From: Streptomyces griseoloalbus
GTDB taxonomy: Bacteria > Actinomycetota > Actinomycetes > Streptomycetales > Streptomycetaceae
Length of the DNA stretch: 64,000 nucleotides
Direction of reading: 5' to 3'
Assembly: GCA_014650015.1 (NCBI GenBank)
Contig: BMUD01000009.1
Coordinates: 62,001-126,000 of the forward strand
The notes under the pieces were generated by a model. The model made no database searches and was not told the origin of the DNA. It saw only the letters and a list, made by a program, of their open reading frames with translations. How positions within the stretch are numbered: position 1 is the first letter of the stretch; every line of letters begins with the position of its first letter. This document shows positions 35,221-44,342 of this stretch, piece by piece. Made by a program: the position numbers and the translations under genes.

Positions 35221-37605
35221 TCACCCCGTGCCCGTGAGGTGTTCCGGGCGTACCGGTGTCCTGTTCAGCTCCAGGCCGGTCGCGTTGCGGATGGCCGCGA
35301 GGACCGCCGGGGTCGACGACAGGGTGGGGGCCTCGCCGACGCCGCGCAGCCCGTACGGCGCGTGGTCGTCGGCCAGTTCGAGCACGTCGACGGGGATGGT
35401 CGGCGTGTCGAGGATCGTGGGGATGAGGTAGTCCGTGAAGGAGGGGTTGCGCACCTTCGCGGTCTTCGGATCGACGACGATCTCCTCCATGACCGCCACG
35501 CCCAGGCCCTGGGTGGTGCCACCCTGGATCTGGCCGATGACGGACAGCGGGTTGAGCGCCTTGCCGACGTCCTGTGCGCAGGCCAGCTCGATGACCTTCA
35601 CCAGGCCGAGTTCGGTGTCGACCTCGACGACGGCGCGGTGCGCGGCGAAGGAGTACTGGACATGGCCGTTGCCCTGCCCGGTGCGCAGGTCGAAGGGTTC
35701 GGTCGGCCGGTGCCGCCATTCCTCCTCGACCTCGACGGCCTCGTCGCCGAGGACGTCCGCCAGGTCGGCGAGCACCTCGCCGCCGTCGGTCACGACCTTG
35801 CCGCCCTCCAGCAGGAGTTCGGCGGTCGCCCACGCCGGGTGGTACGAGCCGAACCTGCGCCGGCCGAGCTCCAGCACCTTCTCGCGCACCAGTTCGCAGG
35901 CGTTGCGGACCGCGCCGCCGGTGACGTACGTCTGCCGGGACGCCGACGTCGAACCCGCCGAGCCCACCCGGGTGTCGGCCGGGTGGATCGTCACCTGGGT
36001 GACGCCCAGCTCCGTGCGGGCGATCTGGGCGTGGACGGTGACACCGCCCTGGCCGACCTCCGCCATCGCGGTGTGCACGGTGGCGACCGGCTCGCCGCCG
36101 GCCACCTCCATGCGGACGCGGGCGGTGGAGTAGTCGTCGAAGCCCTCGGAGAAGCCGACGTTCTTGATGCCGACCGCGTAGCCGACGCCGCGTACGACGC
36201 CCTCGCCGTGGGTGGTGTTGGACAGGCCGCCCGGCAGCTGGCGCACGTCGGCGCCCTCGCTGCTCTCCCACTGGCGCTCCGGCGGCATCGGCATCGCCTT
36301 GACGCGGCGCAGGAGTTCGGCGACCGGCGCCGGGGAGTCGACCGGCTGCCCGGTGGGCATCAGCGCGCCCTGTTCCATCGCGTTGAGCTGCCTGAGCTCC
36401 ACCGGGTCCATGCCGAGCCGCTCCGCCAGCTTGTCCATCTGCGCCTCGTAGGCGAAGCACGCCTGGACCGCGCCGAAGCCGCGCATCGCGCCGCAGGGCG
36501 GGTTGTTGGTGTAGAGGGCGAGGGCCTCGATCTCGACGTCGTCGACGACGTACGGCCCGATGCCCAGCGAGGAGGCGTTGCCGACCACGGCCGGGGAGGC
36601 GGAGGCGTACGCGCCGCCGTCGAGCACGATGCGGCACTTCACGTGGGTCAACTTGCCCTCACGCGTGGCCCCGTGCTCGTAGTACAGCTTGGCCGGGTGG
36701 CGGTGGACGTGGCCGAAGAAGGACTCGAAGCGATTGTAGACGATCTTGACGGGCTTGCCGGTGCGCAGGGCCAGCAGGCAGGCGTGGATCTGCATGGAGA
36801 GGTCCTCGCGCCCGCCGAACGCGCCGCCGACGCCGGCCAGCGTCATCCGCACCTTGTCCTCGGGCAGGCCGAGCACGGGCGCCATCTGGCGCAGGTCGGA
36901 GTGGAGCCACTGGGTGGCGATGTAGAGGTGGACGCCGCCGTCCTCCTCGGGGACCGCGAGGCCGGACTCGGGGCCGAGGAAGGCCTGGTCCTGCATGCCG
37001 AAGGTGTACTCGCCCTCGACGATCACGTCCGCGCGGCGCCGGGCCGCCTCCACGTCGCCGCGCACGATGGGCTGGCGGTGGACGACATTGGGGTGCGGGA
37101 CGTGGCCGATGTGGTGGTCGTCGCGGGCCTCGTGGACGAGGACCGCGTCGGGCGCGAGCGCGGACGCCTCGTCGGTGACGACGGGGAGGTCCCGGTACTC
37201 GACCCTGATCCTGGCGGCGGCGCGGCGCGCGGTCTCCGGGTGGTCGGCGGCGACGATCGCGACGGGCTCGCCGTGGTGGCGGACCTTGCCGTGGGCGAGG
37301 ACCGGGGTGTCCTGGATCTCCAGTCCGTAGTTCTTCACGTCGGTCGGCAGGTCGTCGTACGTCATCACGGCGTACACGCCCGGGGTGGCGAGGGCCTTGC
37401 TCGTGTCGATGGACACGATCTCGGCGTGGGCGACGGTGGAGCGCAGGATCTGGCCCCAGAGCATGTCCTCGTGCCACATGTCGGAGGAGTACGCGAACTC
37501 GCCGGTGACCTTGAGGGTGCCGTCCGGGCGGAGCGTGGACTCGCCGATGCCGCCCTTGGTCCCCGAGCCCTGCGTGATCTTGGTGGGAACACCGTTCGTC
37601 GGCAT
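35221..37605 (-). CDS. Xanthine dehydrogenase, molybdopterin-binding subunit
   Basis: A 794-residue large subunit. GVGGAFGGREDLSMQIHACL, CGAMRGFGAVQACFAYEAQM and the C-terminal YGLRGVGEAPTLSSTP (catalytic Glu in GVGEAP) are the molybdenum-site blocks. It oxidises hypoxanthine/xanthine to urate with the Fe-S and FAD subunits. ATG 37605 starts 2 bases after the Fe-S subunit stop. The frame stays open upstream without homology, so the later start is used. Confidence 0.93.
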   Translation of the reverse strand: MPTNGVPTKITQGSGTKGGIGESTLRPDGTLKVTGEFAYSSDMWHEDMLWGQILRSTVAHAEIVSIDTSKALATPGVYAVMTYDDLPTDVKNYGLEIQDTPVLAHGKVRHHGEPVAIVAADHPETARRAAARIRVEYRDLPVVTDEASALAPDAVLVHEARDDHHIGHVPHPNVVHRQPIVRGDVEAARRRADVIVEGEYTFGMQDQAFLGPESGLAVPEEDGGVHLYIATQWLHSDLRQMAPVLGLPEDKVRMTLAGVGGAFGGREDLSMQIHACLLALRTGKPVKIVYNRFESFFGHVHRHPAKLYYEHGATREGKLTHVKCRIVLDGGAYASASPAVVGNASSLGIGPYVVDDVEIEALALYTNNPPCGAMRGFGAVQACFAYEAQMDKLAERLGMDPVELRQLNAMEQGALMPTGQPVDSPAPVAELLRRVKAMPMPPERQWESSEGADVRQLPGGLSNTTHGEGVVRGVGYAVGIKNVGFSEGFDDYSTARVRMEVAGGEPVATVHTAMAEVGQGGVTVHAQIARTELGVTQVTIHPADTRVGSAGSTSASRQTYVTGGAVRNACELVREKVLELGRRRFGSYHPAWATAELLLEGGKVVTDGGEVLADLADVLGDEAVEVEEEWRHRPTEPFDLRTGQGNGHVQYSFAAHRAVVEVDTELGLVKVIELACAQDVGKALNPLSVIGQIQGGTTQGLGVAVMEEIVVDPKTAKVRNPSFTDYLIPTILDTPTIPVDVLELADDHAPYGLRGVGEAPTLSSTPAVLAAIRNATGLELNRTPVRPEHLTGTG

Positions 37606-37607
37606 GC

Positions 37608-38186
37608 TCAGACCCCCTCGGACTGGCGGGCGGCCGCCAGGCGGACCGCGTCCATGATCTTCTCGTAGCCGGTGCAGCGGCACAGGTTGCCCGACAGGGC
37701 CTCGCGGATGTCCGCGTCGGTCGGGTTGGGGTTGCGCTCCAGCATCTCGTCGGCGGCGACCAGCAGGCCGGGCGTGCAGAAACCGCACTGCACCGCGCCG
37801 GCGTCGAGGAACGCCTGCTGGACGGGGGCCAGATCGGTGCCCTCGCCGGTCTGCGAGTCGGTGCCCCTGGCCTCCCACCGCCGGGCCTTTTGGAGCGAGG
37901 TGCCGCAGGCCCCGGTCCCGCAGCCCTCGGCGCGCTGCCTGGCGAAGTCCGCCAGGCCCTCCACCGTGACGACCTCACGCCCCTCGGCCTGGCCGGCGGC
38001 GACGAGACAGGAACACACCGGCACGCCGTCGAGCCGTACGGTGCACGACCCGCACTCGCCCTGCTCACAGGCGTTCTTGGAGCCGGGCAGGCCGAGCCGC
38101 TCGCGCAGCACGTACAGCAGGGACTCGCCCTCCCAGACGTCGTCGGCTTCCTGGGGGCGTCCGTTGACGGTGAAGTTGAGTCGCAT
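37608..38186 (-). CDS. Xanthine dehydrogenase, 2Fe-2S subunit
   Basis: A 192-residue subunit with two cluster domains: CEQGECGSCTVRLDG and CSC for the plant-type cluster, and QCGFCTPGLL with NLCRCTGYE for the second. Between them is an insertion of about 30 residues holding a CGTGAC pair and a charged stretch (RRWEARGTDSQTGEG) not usual in 160-170-residue members. ATG 38186 shares one base with the FAD subunit stop (TGATG). Confidence 0.94.
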   Translation of the reverse strand: MRLNFTVNGRPQEADDVWEGESLLYVLRERLGLPGSKNACEQGECGSCTVRLDGVPVCSCLVAAGQAEGREVVTVEGLADFARQRAEGCGTGACGTSLQKARRWEARGTDSQTGEGTDLAPVQQAFLDAGAVQCGFCTPGLLVAADEMLERNPNPTDADIREALSGNLCRCTGYEKIMDAVRLAAARQSEGV

Positions 38187-39076
38187 CAGGCGGCCCCCTC
38201 GGTGATGCGGTGGGCGCCGCGGTACGACTCCCAGGTCCAGGTCAGGGTGCGGCGGGCCATGACACCGACCGCGTGGCGGCGGTAGGCCGCGGTGCCGCGG
38301 ACGTCGTCGATCGGGTTGCAGGCGGCGGCGCACAGCTCCGCGAACCGCTTGGCGACGGACGGGGGGATGGTCTTCCCGTTGTCCCAGAGGCCGCCCTCCT
38401 CCAGCGCCGCGTCCAGGAACTCCTCGGCGGCGCGGGCCCGGATCGGCGTCGGGGCGGCCGAACCGATCCCCGTCCGCACCGTCCGCGTCCCGGGGTGCAG
38501 CGCGAGGCCGAAGGCGCACACGGCGATGACCATGGCGTTGCGGGTGCCGACCTTGGAGTACTGCTGCGGGCCGTCCGCCTTCTTGATGTGGATGGCGCGA
38601 ATCAGCTCGTCGGGCGCCAGCGCGTTGCGCTTCACGCCGGTGTAGAACGCGTCGATGGGGATGCGGCGCGCTCCGCGCACCGACTCGACCTCGACCTCGG
38701 CACCGGCGGCGAGCAGCGCCGGGTGGGCGTCGCCGGCCGGGGAGGCGGTGCCGAGGTTGCCGCCGACGCCGCCGCGGTTGCGGATCTGCGGGGAGGCGAC
38801 CGTGTGGGAGGCGAGGGCGAGACCCGGCAGTTCGGCGCGCAGATGCTCCATGATCCGCGCGTACGGGACGGAGGCACCGAGCCGCACACTCTCCTCGCCG
38901 ACCTCCCATGCGTCGAGGTCGCCGATGCGGTTCAGGTCCATGAGGTACTCGGGCCGGCGGTGGTCGAAATTGATCTCGACCATCACGTCGGTGCCACCCG
39001 CGATCGGCACAGCTGTGGGGTGCTCGGCCTTCGCGGCGAGCGCCTCCTCCCAGCTGGCGGGGCGAAGGAAGTCCAT
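38186..39076 (-). CDS. Xanthine dehydrogenase, FAD-binding subunit
   Basis: A 296-residue PCMH-type flavin subunit. MDFLRPASWEEALAAKAEH starts it; PIAGGTDVMVEINFDHRRPE and IRNRGGVGGNLGTASPAGDA bind FAD. It passes electrons from the Fe-S clusters to NAD. It is the first gene of the xdh operon, and its promoter lies in the spacer shared with pucR. Confidence 0.93.
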   Translation of the reverse strand: MDFLRPASWEEALAAKAEHPTAVPIAGGTDVMVEINFDHRRPEYLMDLNRIGDLDAWEVGEESVRLGASVPYARIMEHLRAELPGLALASHTVASPQIRNRGGVGGNLGTASPAGDAHPALLAAGAEVEVESVRGARRIPIDAFYTGVKRNALAPDELIRAIHIKKADGPQQYSKVGTRNAMVIAVCAFGLALHPGTRTVRTGIGSAAPTPIRARAAEEFLDAALEEGGLWDNGKTIPPSVAKRFAELCAAACNPIDDVRGTAAYRRHAVGVMARRTLTWTWESYRGAHRITEGAA

Positions 39077-39421
39077 GACCGGCTCTCTTCTTCGTCTCGT
39101 GGGGCGTGCGGATCGAGCCGATCCGTGTGCGGCGGGCCCGGCTCGTCGCTGTGCGGTTCACTCGGAGTGAGGCCAGTACACCGCCGCGTGCTGTCCCGGG
39201 GTCAGTCACGGAAACCATGAAGGAGTTGGCTGGCCAGCGAGGGCATCTTGTAGATTCGTATGAACAGAGGTCGTCCGTAACCTCCCCAGCTTCCTCCGGT
39301 AACAGAGGACACGGTCCGGGAAACGGCCGACACCGCTGATCAGCCACCCCAACGGGCCCTCGCCGGGAGATCCCTCCACGGTCCATCGTAGATTTCGAGA
39401 CAAGAAACGGCGGCGACGAGA
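39077..39421. other. Divergent xdh/pucR regulatory region
   Basis: No gene is seen in these 345 bases. A small dyad TCACT-CGG-AGTGA lies at 39158-39170. Two related segments, CATCTTGTAGATTCG near 39245 and CATCGTAGATTTCG near 39383, are candidates for PucR-type direct-repeat sites. The region is less GC-rich around 39240-39270, fitting a promoter. Confidence 0.55.
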
Positions 39422-41119
39422 ATGCGGCTGCGCGCACTGCTGGACACCGACGCGCTGGGCCTGAAGCTGCTCGGCGGCGAGGACGAGCTGGACCGCACGG
39501 TGCGCGGGGTGATGACGACCGATCTGAGGGACCCCAGCCGCTATCTCTCGGGCGGGGAACTGGTCCTCACGGGCCTGGCCTGGCGCCGCGACGCCGCCGA
39601 CTCCGAGCCGTTCGTACGGATCCTGGTGCAGGCCGGGGTGGCCGCCCTGGCGGCCGGTGAGGCGGAGCTGGGCGATGTGCCGGACGACCTGGTCGTGGCC
39701 TGCGCACGGCACCGGCTGCCGCTGTTCGCGGTGCACGAGTCGGTGGCCTTCGCGACCGTCACCGAGCACGTCGTACGGCAGGTGTCCGGCGAGCGCGCCG
39801 GCGATCTCGCGGCCGTGGTGGACCGGCACCGGCGGATGATGACCTCGGGTCCCGCGGGCGGCGGCCCCGACGTCGTGCTCGACCTGCTCGGCTCCGACCT
39901 GGACCTGCGGGCCTGGGTGCTGTCGCCCACCGGCCGGCTGATCGCGGGATCGAACATCGCCGGATCCGCCGGATCACGGGGAGCGGGGCCGAGCCTGCCC
40001 GCCGAGGTGTGCGCACGGCTCGCCGCGGAGCAGCTGGCGGCCGCCCGCACCGGCCGGCGCGGACCGCACCGGGTGACGCTGGGCCAGACGACGTACAGCC
40101 TCTTCCCGGTGCGCAGCGGCGGGCGCTCCTCGGCGCCGGCGCGGGACGTACGCGAGACGGTGCTGTCGGACTGGCTGCTGGCGGTCGAGGCGGACGCCGG
40201 TGACTGGGCCGAGGAGCGGCTGGACCTGCTGCACGGCGTCACCCAGTTGATCTCCGTCGAGCGGGACCGCCGGGACGCGGCGCGCACGGTCCGGCGCCGG
40301 CTCGCGCAGGAGGTGCTGGAGCTGGTGCAGACCGGTGCCGCGCCCGCCGAGATCGCGGCGCGGCTGCGGGTGGCCGCCCCGGTGCTGCTGCCCGGGCTCG
40401 GAACCGCGCCGCACTGGCAGGTGGTGGTGGCCCGCGTCGACTGGGACGGCGGGGAGGTCGAGAGCGGGCCGGTGGCGCAGTCGCTGCTGGAGGAGATCCT
40501 GGTCGACCCGGCGGCGACGGGCCCCGAGCACTCCGACCGCGTCGCGGTGGCCCACGGCGGCGACGAGGCGATCGCGCTCGTGCCGCTGCCCTCGGTGACC
40601 GGCGAACACGACGACCCGGGCACGGGAGTCGTCGCCGACGCCCTCCTGGAATCCGTACGCGATCCGCTCACGGCCGGCCTGAACGACGACGGCCGGCTCA
40701 CCCTCGGCGTCTCCGCCGCCGTGCACTCGGCGGAAGGCCTGCGCGGGGCGCTGGAGGAGGCACGGCACGCCCGGCGCGTGGCGGCGGCCCGCCAGGGCCG
40801 GGTCTGCGCGGCCGGCCACCAGGAACTCGCCTCGCACGTCCTGCTGCTCCCCTTCGTCCCCGACGACGTACGACGCGCCTTCACCGCCCGCCTCCTGGAC
40901 CCCCTGCGGGACTACGACCGCCGCCATCGCGCCGAACTGATCCCCACCCTGGAGGCGTTCCTCGACTGCGACGGCTCCTGGACCCGCTGCGCGTCCCGCC
41001 TCCACCTGCACGTCAACACGCTGCGCTACCGCGTCGGCCGCATCGAACAACTGACGAGCCGCGACCTGTCCCGCCTGGAGGACAAGCTGGACTTCTTCCT
41101 GGCACTGCGCATGAGCTGA
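39422..41119 (+). CDS. pucR: PucR-family purine catabolism regulator
   Basis: A 565-residue activator. Residues 1-125 are the PucR N-terminal domain (LRALLDTDALGLKLLGGEDE, then YLSGGELVLTGLAWR). The middle holds a GGDEF-like region, and the C terminus is the HTH_30 domain (FLDCDGSWTRCASRLHLHVN, then TLRYRVGRIEQLTSRDLSR). It faces the xdh operon across a shared promoter region, so it probably activates xanthine breakdown when purine intermediates accumulate. ATG 39422 has a weak ribosome site; start confidence is moderate. Confidence 0.92.
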   Translation: MRLRALLDTDALGLKLLGGEDELDRTVRGVMTTDLRDPSRYLSGGELVLTGLAWRRDAADSEPFVRILVQAGVAALAAGEAELGDVPDDLVVACARHRLPLFAVHESVAFATVTEHVVRQVSGERAGDLAAVVDRHRRMMTSGPAGGGPDVVLDLLGSDLDLRAWVLSPTGRLIAGSNIAGSAGSRGAGPSLPAEVCARLAAEQLAAARTGRRGPHRVTLGQTTYSLFPVRSGGRSSAPARDVRETVLSDWLLAVEADAGDWAEERLDLLHGVTQLISVERDRRDAARTVRRRLAQEVLELVQTGAAPAEIAARLRVAAPVLLPGLGTAPHWQVVVARVDWDGGEVESGPVAQSLLEEILVDPAATGPEHSDRVAVAHGGDEAIALVPLPSVTGEHDDPGTGVVADALLESVRDPLTAGLNDDGRLTLGVSAAVHSAEGLRGALEEARHARRVAAARQGRVCAAGHQELASHVLLLPFVPDDVRRAFTARLLDPLRDYDRRHRAELIPTLEAFLDCDGSWTRCASRLHLHVNTLRYRVGRIEQLTSRDLSRLEDKLDFFLALRMS

Positions 41120-41263
41120 GCCCACGCGGGCCCGCCGCCGGGTTCGGACCCGCGACCCGCGACTTTGTGAAATCCTTCACCCGCCCTCTTGGCCGGGCCC
41201 CGTTGTTCGTGCTGAGATGCGGCCACCACTCAACAGCTCGATGGCGTGCTCGGGGAGGGCAAC

Positions 41264-42046
41264 GTGGCGCATACCGCCATGTCCGGTGACGGAACGACCG
41301 CCGACGACGATCCCCTCCAGACGGCGGTGTGGCGGCTGCGCTCCCGCGCCTGCTGGGCCGACGCCGCCGCCCTGCTCGAACCCGCCTCCCCGGACGCGGC
41401 CCTGCAGCGGGCGTCGCTGCTGGTGGAGCGGTGTCTGTACACCGAGGCGGGGTGGGAGGAGGCGGAGGACGCGCTGCGTTCGGCCGAGGCGCTGGCGCAC
41501 AGCGACGACGAGCGGGGGGCCGCCGCTTGTGAACGCGGGTACTTGGCCTACGCCGCCACCCTGTTCGGCGTGCGCGACCGGGCCGACGAGGCGCGCGCCG
41601 CGCTGGGGCGGGCCGCGGCGCTGCTCCCTCCGGGGGCGGCGGGGCGGGCACTGCTGGACTTCCGGCGCGGGCTGATCGCGGAGAACCTCACCCGGTCCCC
41701 GCAGGCGGCGCGGGCCGCGTACCGCCGCGCCCACGCGGGCGCCACCGCGCACGCCGACCCGCTGCTGCTCTCCGGCACTTGGCGACACCTCGCCGGACTC
41801 GCGCTGCGCGAGGGGGAGTTGGCGGAGGCGCGGCACGGCTTCGCCGAGTCCCTGCGGATCCGCGAGGAGTTGGGCTATCTCGTCGGCACGGCTCCGGCAC
41901 TGGTGTCCCTCGCCGACACGGAGACCGAGCCCGAGGCGTCCCGGCTGCGCGAGGAGGCGCGCCGCCTGTTCCGGCTCCTGGGGGGCGTCCCCACCTGGCT
42001 GGCCCGCCAGCTGACCCCGCCGGCCCCGGGAGCGGCGACGGCATGA
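41264..42046 (+). CDS. TPR-like repeat protein
   Basis: A 260-residue protein of paired helices rich in Ala, Leu and Arg, with TPR-like spacing (for example ALRSAEALAHSDDERGAAAC and GLALREGELAEARHGFAESL). GTG 41264 is preferred because GGGGAGGG lies about 6 bases upstream; GTG 41246 is in frame. There is no signal peptide or catalytic motif. It probably mediates protein contacts; the partner is unknown. A tandem intergenic repeat starts at its stop. Confidence 0.68.
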   Translation: MAHTAMSGDGTTADDDPLQTAVWRLRSRACWADAAALLEPASPDAALQRASLLVERCLYTEAGWEEAEDALRSAEALAHSDDERGAAACERGYLAYAATLFGVRDRADEARAALGRAAALLPPGAAGRALLDFRRGLIAENLTRSPQAARAAYRRAHAGATAHADPLLLSGTWRHLAGLALREGELAEARHGFAESLRIREELGYLVGTAPALVSLADTETEPEASRLREEARRLFRLLGGVPTWLARQLTPPAPGAATA

Positions 42047-42047
42047 C

Positions 42048-42380
42048 GCGACCTGGGCACAACCCAGCCCGTCCAGGGCCGACCGGGGCTCCAGGGACAC
42101 AGCCCCCAGGAACGGGACGGCAAGGGACGGCGACCGCACAACGCGACCCGGGCACAACCCAGCCCGTCCGACGCTTGAGGACAAGGCCCGTCCAGGGCCG
42201 ACCGGGGCTCCAGGGACACAGCCCCCAGCAACGGGACGGCAAGGGACGGCGACCGCACAACGCGACCCGGGCACAACCCAGCCCGTCCGACGCATGAGGA
42301 CAAGGCCCGTCCAGGGCCGACCGGGGCTCCGGGGACACAGCCCCCAGCAACGGGACGGCGAGGGGCGGCGGGGCGAACGC
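42048..42380. repeat. 119-bp tandem intergenic repeat, about 2.8 copies
   Basis: Copies start at 42048, 42143 and 42262 (GCGACCYGGGCACAACCCAG). Copies two and three are 119 bp apart; the first lacks 24 bp containing GACGCTTGAGGACAAGGCC. Each unit contains self-pairing segments (CCGGGGCTCC...CAGCCCCCAG). The 378-base gap between the TPR gene and the GntR gene is filled by it and holds no gene. The unit wording is familiar from Streptomyces intergenic repeats. Confidence 0.85.
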
Positions 42381-42424
42381 GGCATCGACCCCGCGCCCCC
42401 GAACGCCGCGCCGGCGCGTCCCGC

Positions 42425-43276
42425 TCAGGACGCCCCGTCGAAGTGCTCCCTCACCAGCGACCGGACCACTTCCAGGTCGCCCGCGATCAACGCGTCCAGC
42501 AGAGCCGTGTGTTCGTGTGCGTCGGCGATCAGCTCCGCGCACCCCCGCGTACCGGGGGTACTGCCCACCAGAGGCCACTGCGCACGGCGGTGGAGGTCCC
42601 CGGCGATCCGGACCAGCTGTTCGTTGCCGGCGAGGCCGAGCACCGCGCCGTGGAAGGCGCGGTCGGACTCGGCGTACGTGGCCCGGCAGCCGGAGGAGGC
42701 GGCGCGGACCGTCGCCTCGGCGAGGGGGCGCAGCTCGGCCCACCGCGCGGCGGGCACCGTGCGGGCCAGCCGCAGCATCACCGGGACCTCGATCAGCGCC
42801 CGGACCTCGGCCAGCTCGGCCAGTTCCCGCGCACCCCGCTCGACGACCCGGAACCCTCGGTTCGGCACGACCTCCACCGCGCCCTCCAGGGTGAGCTGCT
42901 GCATGGCCTCCCGCACGGGCGTCGCGGAGACGCCGAACCGCTCCGCGAGCACGGGCGCGGAGTACACCTCGCCGGGGCGCAGGTCGCCCGTCACCAGCGC
43001 GGTGCGCAGGGCGGCGAGGATCTGGCCGCGTACGGAGGACCGCTGGACGGTGGCCCGGGGCCGGGGAAGGGGGAGGGCGGGTTCGCCGTGCGTGTGCTCG
43101 CCGCGCGCGCTCGCGCCCTGCGCGCCGCGCGGCCGGTCGCGCTCCGCGTCACGCGGCCGGTCCATGTCCTGCGCCGTCGGCTGGGCGGGCACCCGGAAGC
43201 GGCCCTGGGCGGCCTCGCCCGCCGGGCCGGTCCCGGCGTTCCCCGTCCCGGCGGAGCCCTGCGTGCCCTGCTTCAC
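42425..43276 (-). CDS. GntR-family regulator, FCD subfamily
   Basis: A 283-residue regulator. The first 75 residues are a low-complexity Gly/Arg/Pro tail. The winged HTH follows (SVRGQILAALRTALVTGDLR, then LAERFGVSATPVREAMQQL), then an FCD domain with Asp/His metal ligands (RALIEVPVM, SDRAFHGAVLGLAGNEQL, DAHEHTALLDALIAGD). GTG 43276 has GGAGGA 5 bases upstream, which supports the long N terminus. The effector is likely a carboxylate; the target is unknown. Confidence 0.9.
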   Translation of the reverse strand: MKQGTQGSAGTGNAGTGPAGEAAQGRFRVPAQPTAQDMDRPRDAERDRPRGAQGASARGEHTHGEPALPLPRPRATVQRSSVRGQILAALRTALVTGDLRPGEVYSAPVLAERFGVSATPVREAMQQLTLEGAVEVVPNRGFRVVERGARELAELAEVRALIEVPVMLRLARTVPAARWAELRPLAEATVRAASSGCRATYAESDRAFHGAVLGLAGNEQLVRIAGDLHRRAQWPLVGSTPGTRGCAELIADAHEHTALLDALIAGDLEVVRSLVREHFDGAS

Positions 43277-43387
43277 AAGGTCCTCCTGCGGACGTGTCGG
43301 TACTTGGGGTCATTACGGCGGGTTGTCACCTGTACGTCAAGCACCATAAGCGCACCGGACGCCTGTTCACACGCCGGCGATCTTCGG

Positions 43388-43406
43388 TAAGGTGAGCCTT
43401 ACCTTT
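43388..43406 (+). promoter_or_regulatory. Iron box (DmdR1/IdeR-type)
   Basis: TAAGGTGAGCCTTACCTTT matches the actinobacterial iron-box consensus TTAGGTTAGGCTAACCTAA at 13 of 19 positions and keeps its dyad. It lies 24 bases before the FhuF-like gene, so the gene should be repressed by iron-loaded DmdR1/IdeR. Confidence 0.75.
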
Positions 43407-43430
43407 ATTGATCGGCTCCTCAAGACGTGA

Positions 43431-44342
43431 ATGGGTGGTCCCATGCATGTGCCCGGTTCGGCCGTCGCGGACGCGTACGCCCGCCTGGCGGAGGCCTTCC
43501 CCGCGCTGGCCGTCACCGAGCTCGGCGCCGACGAGGAGCTGCCCCGGGGCGGCGGCTGGGTCGCCGCGTCGGAGCTCGCCGAGGGCGAGAGCGACCTGGA
43601 GACGTTTCTCACCTGGGACGACACCCAGGTGCTGCGGGACTACGGCCGACGGGGCCGCCCGGACGTGATCGCCAGTTTCGGTCTGCACCGCTACGCCTGG
43701 CCCGCCTGCCTGCTGATCACCGTGCCGTGGTTCCTGCACCGCCGCGTGCCGCGCTACCCCGTGACGCACGTCTCGTTCGACCGCACCGCCCCCGGCCTCG
43801 CCGTGGGTCGCATGGCCGTCCGGCCGGACGGCTTCGCCTGCCTGCCGGACGACCCCGCCGCCACCCTGCCCGGCGCCCGGGTGGTGCCCGACGAGGAGGC
43901 GCTGCGGGCGGAGGTGCGCGCGGCGGTCGCCCAGCACCTCGAACCCGTCCTGGGCGGTTTCGGGCCCCGGATGCGGCGGCGCGGCCGGGCGCTGTGGGGC
44001 ATGGCGACCGACGAGATCGTCGAGAGTCTGCGGTACGTGTCCCAGCTGCTCGGCGAGGAGGAGCGGGGGCTGCGGGAGCTGGAGCTGCTGCTGCCGGGCG
44101 CGACCAAGCCGTACGTGGGCGCGGCCGCCTTCCGCCGGCCGACCGGGCCCGACGGGAAGCCGGCACCCGCCACCCGGGAGCGGATCAGCTGCTGCATGTT
44201 CTACACCCTGCGCCCGGACGACGTCTGCGCCACCTGTCCGCGCACCTGCGCCACCGGACGGACGACGGCCACGGTGACGGCCGGGGCGACGACCGAGCGG
44301 ACCGACGTGCGGGCCGACGACCTGGTAGCCCAGGCCGGTTGA
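43431..44342 (+). CDS. FhuF-like 2Fe-2S ferric-siderophore reductase
   Basis: About 303 residues. The C terminus has the FhuF cluster motif SCCMFYTLRPDDVCATCPRT (Cys-Cys-x10-Cys-x2-Cys). The central FGLHRYAWPACLLITVPWFL and VTHVSFDRTAPGLAVG are family-like. It would reduce Fe(III) from imported siderophores in the cytosol. ATG 43431 is the first Met; ATG 43443 is as likely because G-rich bases precede it. The iron box upstream supports the role. Confidence 0.85.
   Translation: MGGPMHVPGSAVADAYARLAEAFPALAVTELGADEELPRGGGWVAASELAEGESDLETFLTWDDTQVLRDYGRRGRPDVIASFGLHRYAWPACLLITVPWFLHRRVPRYPVTHVSFDRTAPGLAVGRMAVRPDGFACLPDDPAATLPGARVVPDEEALRAEVRAAVAQHLEPVLGGFGPRMRRRGRALWGMATDEIVESLRYVSQLLGEEERGLRELELLLPGATKPYVGAAAFRRPTGPDGKPAPATRERISCCMFYTLRPDDVCATCPRTCATGRTTATVTAGATTERTDVRADDLVAQAG

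Noticed and set aside
42048-42380. CRISPR array or insertion sequence
   Set aside because: Units are directly adjacent, long and without unique spacers, and no transposase or terminal repeats are present.
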